This document shows, piece by piece, positions 1 through 10,657 of a stretch of DNA of 34,271 nucleotides. The DNA comes from Hymenopellis radicata (lineage: Eukaryota > Basidiomycota > Agaricomycetes > Agaricales > Physalacriaceae). The position numbers were made by a program, and so were the translations under genes. The notes under the pieces were generated by a model. That model was not told the DNA's origin. It was given only the letters and a program-made list of their open reading frames with translations, and did not search any database. The first letter of the stretch is position 1. Each line of letters begins with the position of its first letter. The stretch is from contig JADNRX010000548.1 in NCBI GenBank assembly GCA_015501595.1, positions 1-34,271 on the forward strand. The letters run 5' to 3'.

Positions 1-42
1 CGAATGCGAGTGCACTCGGGTACCCACTCGTGGACATCTCTA
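1..42. mobile_element. Right terminus of a hAT-like non-autonomous element (cut by window edge)
   Basis: Read on the minus strand, the segment begins TAGAGATGTCCACGAGTGGG and continues into GTGCACTC motifs. This matches the ends of the element at 31864-33199 (TAGAGAT.GGCACGAGTG) and the right end at 33916. The TAGAG start fits the hAT terminal consensus (YARNG). Only the last 42 bases are inside the window, so the body and the other end are unseen. It abuts the inverted repeat that starts at 43, so it probably inserted into that repeat, which may then continue beyond the window. Confidence 0.5.
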
Positions 43-590
43 GGATGGGGGCGCGCGGAAAGAAAAGGAAGGAGACATACCGCGTTTTACCTGGTGTTCG
101 TTGCATGTCCTGAAGTCGGGCGCGTAAGTAGCGGCGACGCAGAGTCACCAGTAGCCCCGGAGCATATCCAAGGCTGACATCCACCAGTGAGAGTCGGAGC
201 ACAGCTTGAGCCAGACGCTATCTGTCCGTGTTTGGCTAAGGCCACACCCGAATCCGGCAATATCTCGATTCTCGCCTTCGTCTCATATATCGATACTCTC
301 ACTCTGCGTGGGATGTCGCTTTCTCGGATGGCGCTTGACTCTGTGTCGGGCATTACGCGTCTGGCTTTGCGTCGGCGTTCCTGTAGTACATGCGGCGGCG
401 GCGGCAATGGACCACTGACAAGACTTGCATTATGACCATGACGCGACGCTGCTCGTCGAGATATAGTAGCCAGGGGAGGTGATATAGGCAATAGACTAGA
501 CGGACTCCATCTTGAAACCGATGAATCCTCGATTTGCAACGTAATCGTCCACGAATGTCGCTGATTATTACGACAGTTCGCGGCACTCCT
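43..590 (-). repeat. Left copy of a ~545-bp inverted repeat
   Basis: The reverse complement of this stretch matches 16598-17145 almost throughout. A 110-base stretch compared base by base (around 187-300) has four mismatches, about 96% identity. Small indels exist: the right copy has about 9 extra bases near 17100, and there are 3-bp differences near 450-470. Both copies keep a partly open reading frame, but the shared ORF has no recognisable domain and I do not call it a gene. The outer border at 43 coincides with a hAT-like end, so the true border is unknown. The inner border is blurred around 585-600. Confidence 0.85.
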
Positions 591-1458
591 CTATTATTCC
601 GCGGGGACGATTGGACCGCCGACAACGATTAGTGCTCCGTTCTTCCTCATTATCTCGGTATGCAATTTTATCGATTATTTTTGAATGCGTTGCTATCGTT
701 GAATAATTCATTACACTTTTCTGTCGCCACTATTCTTGAGCAAAATGTAATCTCGAGACAGCAGCCTTGATACGATAGCAAGGCATGACAATCGTATTAC
801 GAGTGTTTACAACTGGATAACAAATTTCGTCCGAGTGGTAAAGCAAGCTAATTGACTGGGTTCCACCTACATTCTGTGTTTGTTGCCTAAGGTTGGGCTC
901 AAGTGCCAAAAGGATTCGAGGAGAAGTCGTCCTTTCCGCTGTGTCTCTCAGACCTCTGGATACCAATCAGGGTCAGGACAGTTTGAAGAAACAACGGAAG
1001 ACATACCTGGAACGTCGAATAATGGCTGTCGAACTCGGCCTCGCGTGTCTTTGCTTAGCGGTGCGGACCACAACAACATCATCGCTGCCTGGATAAACAC
1101 GAAATGAGCCTGATCTTCTCGAGTGTATTAGAGGACAGACCCACCTTGTTCTCCTTCAACGACAATCTGTTTGTCTCTGCTGACCATTATCCTTCATCTC
1201 CCTGTGAAAACCTGCTTGTGCTCCTTGGCTGGACATGTTTGAGGATTTAGATGGTGGTATGTGTGGAGGTGTTAATGGCTAATTGGCCCTCGTGGTCTAG
1301 ACCGGGCACAGTCGTGAATGCTTTGTCACTTGAGGCCTTGCTTTGTTTCCAAGCACGCGACGAATCGACCCGTATAGTCTCCACAAGTCTGCCAGCACCA
1401 CCTCTACTACTGACTGCCACTACACTTAACAAGAACAACCTTGACCTCGACTGTCTCG
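591..1458. other. Intergenic stretch, no gene recognised
   Basis: About 870 bases between the inverted repeat and the start of the zinc-knuckle pseudogene. Short open frames occur on both strands but none shows a recognisable motif or joins others by good splice sites. The 3' part (about 1250-1458) would hold the promoter of the gene that starts at 1459, but no clear TATA element was found. Confidence 0.5.
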
Positions 1459-3116
1459 ATGAACAACGCCGCTCTGTACGATTTCGAACTAACGTCAGGA
1501 CAATGGTATGCAGTATTTACTCTCCTTTCGGCAGCCTGTGATGGTTTTTAAGGTCGCGAATCGTTGAACCTGGCGCGCAGGGGCCATGGCTTGTCCCTCA
1601 CAAGTGTCAAATCGTGATCACTAATGCCTGTCCTCTTGGTGACGATGCCACTTCGTCTATCGGGGTAGTCCTACGAAACCTCGCAAACCCTGCGGAATCG
1701 CAAATTCGCTGGGTTTTATGCCCTGCTTCTACGGTAAATATCTTAAGATTTCCTTGGACGATGTAATAGAACTGATGTGGATATCCTAGCTCGCAACAAC
1801 AGCGGTTCTCTTCATTCTCGAAACTGGGTATGAGGTCACATTCGAAGTACAAGGATCGAAGTACGCCGAACTTGCTGATTAGTACATGTGTTTCAATCAT
1901 TCACAACATCGTAGTGTGTGGCACCTCTTTGGTCACTACCGCAGTGAGCGCTTCCTAAAGACTGCTCTTCGAAGATCGCTTATCTGCTTCAGGTTTTTTC
2001 AAAGTGCCCGCGGACAGAATCTAGTATCCTAGAAATAGCTTCGTTTCTCACCTTCGCCTCATATGTCAACGGTAGATACAACATTAATGGCGTTAAACGA
2101 TCTCCAATTGTTTTAGTTGGTGACAAACTGTCAATGGAGGAGCAGGTTCTCAACATCCCTTGGTGGAACTGAGTTTGGGAGGAACGCAGGTCGCCAACTC
2201 ACACGCCGAACGCGCCTCCAAGGTACAGCATTGACGTCGGTGGTCACCTGTGAAAAGACTCCTTTGTTCTCCGAGCCTGGATCACATTATTACACAAAGG
2301 ACTTTCTGATTTCTTGGATATAAGGGTCTGCCCCGTGGATCAACGCAACAACATGCAGCATCCCACTCTTCGGTTCTCTTTGCCAGGTCGAGTCTTCGTC
2401 GCGGATGAGGCCATAGATCAGGAGATCGAGATGAAAGGCTCCCAAGAATGCCGTCGTGAGCAACGTTTACATGTCATGGTGGAAGGATCTCTGATATGCG
2501 TTGGAAGATACGCGATTTGAACAAGAGGGCCCTGCAGCTGCGTCGCATCCCTGGGAAGGCCATCTCTCGCCTCTTTTTCTGGCAGTCCGGGTCTCCGGAG
2601 AACAGTTGACGACGGGAACTTTACTTTGGAACATGGTGCGTAGATTTGATCGAATTTTGGTTTACCCAATAGGTTATCAGACTGTCGTGTTTATCGTCTA
2701 CCCCCCAGACTCTGAAGTATTGCTTGAGGATACCAAACATGACAACGTCTTGGAGCTTTGGAATTCCGGTGCGCGTATGTCCCTTGAATTTGAACATATA
2801 CTATTATACTGACACTTTGCCGCAGCACATTCCTACCTTTTCAAGGACGCGGAATACAACCCTCATTCTTTGCCTGATGTCTCAAACCCGACACCAACCC
2901 CTAGCCCAGAAGTGCAAGAAGAGTCCGCGTATGTCCGCATTTCTCTACTTTCATCGACAGTTCTGAAGCGTTTTTAGTATTGCGGCAGGGCCAAAGCGTC
3001 GCAGACAGTGCGGACTGTGTAAACAAGAAGGTCATAACAAGGCAACGTGTCCGCAACGCGCGATGGAAATCAAGCCATCAGACTATGACACCCAGTTTGC
3101 GAAGCAACAGTCTTGA
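1459..3116 (+). pseudogene. Decayed multi-exon gene ending in a CCHC zinc knuckle
   Basis: I do not recognise the protein family. Exons 1-3 are clean: ATG at 1459 (MNNAALYDFELTSGQW), introns 1506-1552 and 1734-1789, phases agreeing. After exon 3 (ends about 1881) the next good frame starts near 1948 and cannot be joined in phase, so a frameshift is likely. The frame then runs to 2455 but contains two in-frame TGA codons near 2168 and 2249. Introns 2456-2507, 2775-2825 and 2929-2977 again join in phase and lead to a basic C-terminus with CGLCKQEGHNKATC, a CX2CX4HX4C zinc knuckle of the kind found in retroelement Gag proteins and Mutator-type transposases; stop at 3114-3116. A Pro/Thr linker precedes the knuckle. 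Position just inside the left inverted repeat suggests a transposon-borne accessory gene, which is inference. The stops could be undetected introns rather than mutations. Confidence 0.6.
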
Positions 3117-3330
3117 GCACTTGAGCTCCGATGAGTTTCAATAAATTGATACATAGTGATTTTGATAGAATGGGAAACACTTCTCTTTATGAAAATTACA
3201 CTACATTTTTATCTTCATGCGAAATAAGTTAGCTCATGAACGGGTCCGTCGGCAGGCGCGGCGAGTCCGGGGCAACTAACGGTCTTCGTCGATGAAGGAT
3301 AGGCCAATGATCAGAAGCAGAACTTCCTAG
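3117..3330. other. Spacer between pseudogene and satellite
   Basis: An AT-rich stretch (3120-3235) followed by about 95 bases of GC-rich unique sequence. AATAAA-like text (caataaattg) near 3140, about 25 bases after the zinc-knuckle stop codon, could be the old polyadenylation signal of that gene. No gene seen. Confidence 0.4.
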
Positions 3331-6300
3331 TGTCTCTGCGGATCGGACACATGCTACAACACTACTACCTCAGTGCTAGCTTGGCTTTCTTGTGTCCGTT
3401 AAGCAGTCTGTTAGAGGCGAGACATCTGGACTAGCGTCTCTGTGGATCGGACACATGCTACGACACTACTACCTCGGTGCTAATTTGTCTGTCTTGTGTC
3501 CGTTAGGCAGTCTGTTAGAGGCGACACATCTAGACTAGCGTCTCTGCAGCTCGGACACATCCTACGACACTAACTGAGGTAGCTAATTTGGCTTTCTTGT
3601 ATCTGTTCATCCGTCTGTTAGAGGCGAGACATCTGGACTAGCGTCTCTGCGGATCGGACACATCCTGATTCCTACGACACTACTACCTCAGTGCTAATTC
3701 ATCTTTCTTGTATCCGTTCAGCTATCTGTTAGACTCGAGACATCTGGACTACTAGTGTCTATGTGGATCGGACACATTCACCGCACTACTACCTCAGTGC
3801 TAATTGATCTTTCTTGTGTCCGTTTAGCAGTCTGTTAGAGTCGAGACATCTGGACTAATGTCTATGCGGGTCGGACACATCCTACAACACTAACTGAGGT
3901 AGCTAATTTGTCTTTCTTGTGTATGTTAAGCAGTCTGTTAGAGGCGACACATCTAGACTAGCGTCTCTGTGGATCGGACACATGCTACGACACTACTATC
4001 TCAGTGCTAATTTGTCTCTCTTGTGTCCGTTAAGCAGTCTGTTAGAGGTGAGACATCTGGACTAGCGTCTCTGTGGATCGGACACATGCTACGACACTAC
4101 TATCTCAGTGCTAATTTGTCTCTCTTGTGTCCGTTAAGCAGTCTGTTAGAGTCGAGACATCTGGACTAGCGTCTCTGTGAACTGGACCCATCCACCGACA
4201 CTACTACCTCACTGCTAATTTGTCTCTCTTGTGTCCGTTAAGCAGTCTGTTAGAGGCGAGACATCTGAACTAGCGTCTCTGTGGATCGGACACATGCTAC
4301 GACACTACTATCTCAGTGCTAATTTGTCTCTCTTGTGTCCGTTAAGCAGTCTGTTAGAGGTGAGACATCTGGACTAGCGTCTCTATGGATCGGACACATG
4401 CTACGACACTACTATCTCAGTGCTAATTTGTCTCTCTTGTGTCCGTTAAGCAGTCTGTTAGAGTCGAGACATCTGGACTAGCGTCTCTGTGAACTGGACC
4501 CATCCACCGACACTACTACCTCACTGCTAATTTGGCTTTCTTGTGTCCGTTAAGCAGTCTGTTAGAGGCGAGACATCTGGACGGGCCGTCTCTGCGGATC
4601 GGACACATCCTACGACACTACTACTACCTCAGTGCTAATTTGTCTCTCTTGTGTCCGCTGTTAGAGTCGAAACTGAACTAGCGTCTCTGTGGATCGAACA
4701 CATGCTACGACACTACTACCTCAGTGCTAATTTGTGTCTCTTGTGTCCGTTAAGCAGTCCGTTAGAGGCAAGACATCTGGAGTAGCTTCTCTTGGGATCG
4801 GGCACATGCTACGACACTACTATCTCAGTGCTAATTTGTCTCTCTTGTGTCCGTTAAGCAGTCTGTTAGAGTCGAGACATCTGGACTAGCGTCTCTGTGA
4901 ACTGGACCCATCCACCGACACTACTACCTCACTGCTAATTTGTCTCTCTTGTGTCCGTTAAGCAGTCTGTTAGAGGCGAGACATCTAGACTAGCGTCTCT
5001 TGGGATCGGGCACATGCTACATCACTACTACCTCAGTGCTAATTTGTCTCTCTTGTGTCCGTTAAGCAGTCTGTTAGAGGCGAGACATCTAGACTAGCGT
5101 CTCTGTGGATCGGACACATGCTACAACACTACTACCTCAGTGCTAATTTGTGTCTCTTGTGTCCGTTAAGCAGTCCGTTAGAGGCAAGACATCTGGAGTA
5201 GCTTCTCTTGGGATCGGGCACATGCTACGACACTACTATCTCAGTGCTAATTTGTCTCTCTTGTGTCCGTTAAGCAGTCTGTTAGAGTCGAGACATCTGG
5301 ACTAGCGTCTCTGTGAACTGGACCCATCCACCGACACTACTACCTCACTGCTAATTTGTCTCTCTTGTGTCCGTTAAGCAGTCTGTTAGAGGCGAGACAT
5401 CTAGACTAGCGTCTCTTGGGATCGGGCACATGCTACATCACTACTACCTCAGTGCTAATTTGTCTCTTGTGTCCGTTAAGCAGTCTGTTAGAGGCGAGAC
5501 ATCTAGACTAGCGTCTCTGTGGATCGGACACATGCTACAACACTACTACCTCAGTGCTAATTTGTGTCTCTTGTGTCCGTTAAGCAGTCCGTTAGAGGCA
5601 AGACATCTGGAGTAGCTTCTCTTGGGATCGGGCACATGCTACATCACTACTACCTCAGTGCTAATTTGTCTCTCTTGTGTCCGTTAAGCAGTCTGTTAGA
5701 GTCGAGACATCTGGACTAGCGTCTCTGTGAACTGGACCCATCCACCGACACTACTACCTCACTGCTAATTTGTCTCTCTTGTGTCCGTTAAGCAGTCTGT
5801 TAGAGGCGAGACATCTAGACTAGCGTCTCTTGGGATCGGGCACATGCTACATCACTACTACCTCAGTACTAATTTGTCTCTTTTGTGTCCGTTAATCAGT
5901 CTGTTAGAGGCGACACATCTAGACTAGCGTCTCTGTGGATCGGACACATGCTACGACACTACTATCTCAGTGCCAATTTGTCTCTCTTGTGTCCGTTAAG
6001 CAGTCTGTTAGAGTCAAGACATCTGGACTAGCATCTCTGTGAACTGGACCCATCCACCGACACTACTACCTCACTGCTAATTTGTCTCTCTTGTGTCCGT
6101 TAAGCAGTCTGTTAGAGGTGAGACATCTGGACTAGCATCTCTGCAGCTCGGACACATCCTACGACACTAACTGAGGTAGCTAATTTGTCTTTCTTGTGTG
6201 TGTTAAGTGGCCTGTGAGAGGTGAGACATCTGGACTAGCGTCTCTTGTAGTGAGTAGCGCGGGTGTCCCGAGGGTATTTCGGTTGGCACCCCTACCCGTA

Positions 6301-8787
6301 CCCTCGACTTACCCGGTCCCGCGGTGCGGGTGCGGGTCACCCGCGCAGGTTGTCTCGGGTTGTCACTGTTCGTGCACGCCGACGACCCCCGGCAATGGCA
6401 GGGGGGCTATCGACGGGCACGATATATACATAGCCAATGCCCACCCTGTTGTTAAACAACAGGGAAGGGACACGACATATGTACTGGGCGGGGGAGATGG
6501 GAAGAGAATATGCTACGTCCGGTGGGGAAGAGCGAACGGGACGATGGTAAAAGGAGTTGAGGAGATGCGACAGCGACGAATAGACGACGCCGTGGCATTG
6601 GGGCCTAGTGCGCGTGGGGGTAGTTATACAATGGACAGATTAGGTACGATGGATAGATTAGTATATAAACACGCACTGTTTGAGCCGCGACGCGGCAGCA
6701 ACACAGTCCAGACTCCTTATATTTATTGAAACCTCGTCCTGAGGCCTTGGGTGCTGTGCGTCCTTGTGAAACCGGCGCCGTAGTGAAAACGAGTACCATA
6801 CGTCACTTTGCGCTGATGGTTGACGCAGGTGCGAGCGTATACGTCGAAGCGGGGTAAAGACGGCTGCTGTGAGCCCGCGCTCGCTGTCCTATGGTGGGGC
6901 GGCCTCGTCCTGAGGGCTTACGCGGTCCAAGAGGGTGCTGTCGCTGCAGACGAGCACTGGAATGCACCCCAGAATGTATCCGAGGGTGCAGTGGCCGGCG
7001 CGAAGCCGAACCGAACGAAAAAAGCAAAGAAGAACAAAGACAAGAAGTCGGACAAGCCCAGAAGAAGTTCTGGGGCCAACAACACGACAGTGAGGTCGTG
7101 CTGTGGTGGCGAGAGCCAAGAGATGCGATCTGGGCTGATCGATCGTTATCCGGCAGTTGCCGGGACGCTCGGCCAGCTCGGCGATCGAGGAAATTCTTTC
7201 GCGGCGTCGTTTTGGCGCGACGATGGGCTCGTTGGAGCTCAAATAAAATATGATAATTTACATAAAAATGTATACTATCTTCTGGCATGTGGTCCAACTG
7301 GACTATGGCGCGGGTAAGAAAGGGTGACGCGGGTTAGAGCGGGTGCTCGGACCGAGACCCCTACCCGGACCCTGACCCACCCGCATCCGTGACCCGGACC
7401 GGGTACTCCGACCCGGGCTATTCACTAGTCTCTTGGGATCGGGCACATGCTACATCACTACTACCTCAGTGCTAATTTGTCTCTCTTGTGTTCGTTAAGT
7501 AGTCTGTTAGAGTCGAGACATCTGAACTAGCGTCTCTGTGGATCGGACACATGCTACGACACTACTACCTCAGTGCTAATTTGTCTCTTTTGTGTCCGTT
7601 AAGCAGTCTGTTAGAGGCGACACATCTAGACTAGCGTCTCTGTGGATCGGACACATGCTACGACACTACTATCTCAGTGCTAATTTGTCTCTCTTGTGTC
7701 CGTTAAGCAGTCTGTTAGAGGTGAGACATCTGGACTAGCGTCTCTGTGGATCGGACACATGCTACGACACTACTATCTCAGTGCTAATTTGTCTCTCTTG
7801 TGTCCGTTAAGCAGTCTGTTAGAGGTGAGACATCTGGACTAGCGTCTCTGTGGATCGGACACATGCTACGACACTACTATCTCAGTGCTAATTTGTCTCT
7901 CTTGTGTCCGTTAAGCAGTCTGTTAGAGTCGAGACATCTGGACTAGCGTCTCTGTGAACTGGACCCATCCACCGACACTACTACCTCACTGCTAATTTGT
8001 CTCTCTTGTGTCCGTTAAGCAGTCTGTTAGAGGCGACACATCTAGACTAGCGTCTCTGTGGATCGGACACATGCTACGACACTACTATCTCAGTGCTAAT
8101 TTGTCTCTCTTGTGTCCGTTAATCAGTCTGTTACAGGCGACACATCTGAACTAGCATCTCTGTGGATCGGACACATGCTACGACACTACTACCTCAGTGC
8201 TAATTTGTCTCTTTTGTGTCCGTTAAGCAGTCTGTTAGAGGTGAGACATCTGAACTAGCGTCTCTGTGGATCGGACACCTGCTACAACACTACTACCTCA
8301 GTGCTAATTTGTCTCTCTTGTGTCCGTTAAGCAGTCTGTTAGAGCCGAGTCATCTGGACTAGCGTCTCTGCGGATCGGACCCATCCACCGACACTACTAC
8401 CTCAGTGCTAATTTGGCTTTCTTGTGTCCGTTAAGCAGTCTGTTAGAGGCGAGACATCTGGACGGGCCGTCTCTGCGGATCGGACACATCCTACGACACT
8501 ACTACTACCTCAGTGCTAATTTGGCTTTCTTGTATCCGTTCAGCCGTCTGTTACTTAGAGTCGAGACATCAGGACTAGCATCTCTGCGGATCGGACAACG
8601 ACACTACTACTTACTACTTACCTCAGTGCTCATTCATCTTTCTTGTGTCCGTTAAGCCATCTGTTAGCATCTAGGCATCCGGACTGGCGTATCTGCAGAT
8701 ATGATGCATTAGACAGCATCCTAATTCTTCTTCATTATGTCTGTTCAGCTGTCTGTTAGTCTCTAGGCATCTGGGCTGGCGTATCCA
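3331..8787. repeat. Satellite array, ~104-bp monomer, ~41 units, interrupted by a hAT element
   Basis: The unit carries the landmarks ATCGGACACATGCTACGACA, CTACCTCAGTGCTAATTTG, GTGTCCGTTAAGCAGTCTG and GAGACATCTGGACTAGCGTC in fixed order. Successive ACATCTG landmarks lie 104 bases apart (for example 4261, 4365, 4469). Both edges are diverged (3331-4000 and 8520-8787), while the centre is homogenised. In the centre a four-monomer higher-order unit of about 416 bp repeats, with matching starts at 4794, 5210 and 5624. Monomer subtypes include one with GTGAACTGGACCCATCCACC. Open frames crossing the array (for example 5367-5615, 8320-8655) are by-products of the repeat. A dispersed centromeric or heterochromatic role is possible but not shown. 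Confidence 0.95.
6248..7427. mobile_element. Non-autonomous hAT-type DNA transposon inserted in the satellite
   Basis: The insert breaks one satellite monomer. Its ends are imperfect inverted repeats: TAGTGAGTAGCGCGGGT at the left and, on the opposite strand, TAGTGAATAGCCCGGGT at the right. It is flanked on both sides by the identical octamer GTCTCTTG (6240-6247 and 7428-7435), the 8-bp target duplication of hAT transposases. TAGTG fits the hAT end consensus. Both ends are rich in CGGGT/ACCCG subterminal motifs. The 1180-bp interior has no transposase frame, so it must move in trans. The core 6880-7262 is shared with the element at 31864-33199, including an AGAAGAAGTTCTGGGGCC stretch and a CCGGCA-TGCCGG hairpin. 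A TATATAAA at about 6660 may be an internal promoter. Confidence 0.9.
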
Positions 8788-9452
8788 GTGCTGCGCCGCG
8801 GCGGCGCCGCCAACGTTAGGTGAGACAGGCGGCTCGAGTGGGTCGATTCGGTGGCATACTGTTTAGCGGAAGTCCAATTACATTTCCATAGTTCTAGGAC
8901 CCGCCTGAGGCCAAAGTATGGGGAGCCACACGCGCTGCGACGGCGGAAGCACGTGTAGCTTCTCCAAAAGGCGATTGAATTGCAAATTCCCAGGCCCTGT
9001 AAGGCGTTTGGAAGCGGACACTATATAGCTTGTTCTCAAGCGTTTTGAGTCTGCGTAGGGGAGACTAAGCTTAACATGAACACGCGGATACGAGGATAGT
9101 AGTCCCATAGTTGTCAGTGCTACTCACGATCGATAGATACCCTTTCAGTCGTGACGATTTACGTATTTCTCTTCCTTCCTGCTTCTTCCTCCCAAGCTCG
9201 AAAGAATATTTCGAACCTGCACATGCCTTGTTGCAACTTGCATTAACATTTCTTTCAATCTCTTTCGTCGTATGGTCTGGGTACCTCTGATGGCGCCTTT
9301 GGTCTTTTCCATGTCCCTGTGTAATCACCTCTTGTATCACGATGTGAACACGCCACTTTACCGAATGGGCACCGTACCAACGCCTTTGTGTGTCGCAACT
9401 CACTTAAATGCAAAAACACTGCTATGAAATTGAGTCATTATCGCCTACACTC
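8788..9452. other. Spacer between satellite and F-box gene
   Basis: Unique sequence with a GC-rich start (8790-8830) and a pyrimidine-rich part around 9160-9330. Minus-strand open frames here (8878-9108, 9071-9403) show no motif and no matching splice sites. It should hold the promoter of the F-box gene starting at 9453. Confidence 0.4.
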
Positions 9453-10393
9453 ATGCCATCCCCTCGTATCAATCCCTCATCTCCTCGTAAAAGGAAGCGC
9501 CGTTCCAGCAATGCAGAGGATACAGATTATCGTCCTCCTTCGCCCAGGACACGAGCGAGGACTCGACCCATCTCTCTAGGTCTTATTATGTATCAGCCTC
9601 TGGACATTGTCTATGTCGTGAGTTGAAATTCTGCACGTTCAACGTTGTGGCCACATCTGACCTTCAGCTAGATCTTTGGATACCTCTCCGCTGCTGATCT
9701 GTTGAACTTGTCTATGTCTGCCAAAGATGTCCGCGCCGCTGTGAACTCCAGCGGGCTATGGACCCAAAGCATTCTCAATACGACATATCTGCCACCACGT
9801 CTTCCGGATCTTACACCTTCGCGCTACGTCTGGCTCATGCTCGGCAAGTACTGCCAGGTACGACATTTACTATGCCAATTGTCGCATAATCAACATTACA
9901 AACACTAGGCCTGCGGATGTCGTACGACGCTCTGTCAGATTCTGGAACGCCGTCGCCTCTGCAGAAAGTGCCTACCAAAGCGCCGAAAATATCACGTTGC
10001 AACTTACGCTGAGGACCAGTGTATGAGATGGAGAGAAGACAGGGCCTTCACACGCCTCCATGAACTGGAAATTATCAGACGAGAGCGACTTCTTGGGTCG
10101 GTGTCAGACATCAATCTTCTTTACCTTATTCTTACCAGTCTTCCAGGATCAGGATGCGGCTACGCTCCTTGAACTATCGCCGACACCTTGCCCAGATTCC
10201 ATATGTAGTTTTGGCCAGATATCGTTATTGTCGGATTCCTCGACCGCTTACTGACAGGAGTATGTCTTTCCCTTGACTGTGTGTTTGCATTTCGTTCATT
10301 CACTTGCCTGCAGGTTGGAACTATATTAAGCCATTCGTAATTGCATTTGTGAAGAATCAAGCCCGCCTGTGGAGCACTCTACAACCATTCTAG
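9453..10393 (+). CDS. Small F-box protein with Cys-rich motif, five exons
   Basis: The model is ATG 9453; exons 9453-9617, 9672-9857, 9909-10100, 10139-10259 and 10314-10393, giving about 247 residues. Four introns of 54, 51, 38 and 54 bp start GT, end AG and keep phase; the 38-bp one (10101-10138) is short and the least certain. The N-terminus is basic and Ser/Pro-rich with KRKRR near residue 13. An F-box-like segment follows at residues 48-75 (LDIVYVIFGYLSAADLLNLS), then SRYVWLMLGKYCQACGCRT and a second Cys pair (CRKC), the layout of many agaricomycete F-box proteins in which the Cys cluster lies just after the box. F-box proteins recruit substrates to SCF ubiquitin ligases through Skp1; substrate unknown. 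Most relatives are longer, so this may be a short form. It lies between the satellite and the cyclin C fragment. Confidence 0.75.
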
Positions 10394-10657
10394 ACGCATG
10401 CCCAGCACTTTCAATACATGAATGTGGCAGGTCTAGTACTATACGAAATACCAATATATGCCGGCTTGAAATATGTCTCCCTTTAAAAAGTTCTGACGAC
10501 TAAAAGATCATGAGAGCAGCAAGGGGGAAGATAGTGCGAACTCGAACTTGTGGGGTCACAGTACGCCTCCAGCTCGTACAATGAATGATTCGCTGCACGG
10601 GTGGTGGATTTCACGTTCTTCCGTCAATCCTGTCCCAGATCTGTGTACAATCAATTT
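10394..10657. other. Spacer, no clear gene
   Basis: Sequence between the F-box stop codon and the first recognisable cyclin C codons. The missing N-terminal half of cyclin C would be expected here, but no matching residues were found on the plus strand. It is probably deleted or decayed beyond recognition. Confidence 0.4.

Noticed and set aside
2508..2610. Alternative frame reading IRDLNKRALQLRRIPGKAIS
   Set aside because: It looked protein-like but ends in a stop, and the phase-1 splice at 2456-2507 connects the neighbouring exons through another frame instead.
5367..5615. ORFs through the satellite
   Set aside because: They repeat with the monomer and have stop codons wherever the monomer varies; a by-product of the tandem repeat.
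6889..7317. Long overlapping ORFs on both strands inside the first hAT element
   Set aside because: Four frames are open over the same GC-rich core; the MSSNEP/MSLNEP start shared with the second element follows from DNA similarity and no transposase motif is present.
7315..7420. Telomere-like GGGT/ACCC repeats
   Set aside because: They are irregular, on both strands, and confined to the subterminal parts of a transposon, not a TTAGGG array.
3331..8787. CRISPR-like array
   Set aside because: Units are contiguous 104-bp tandem copies without unique spacers, in a eukaryotic context.
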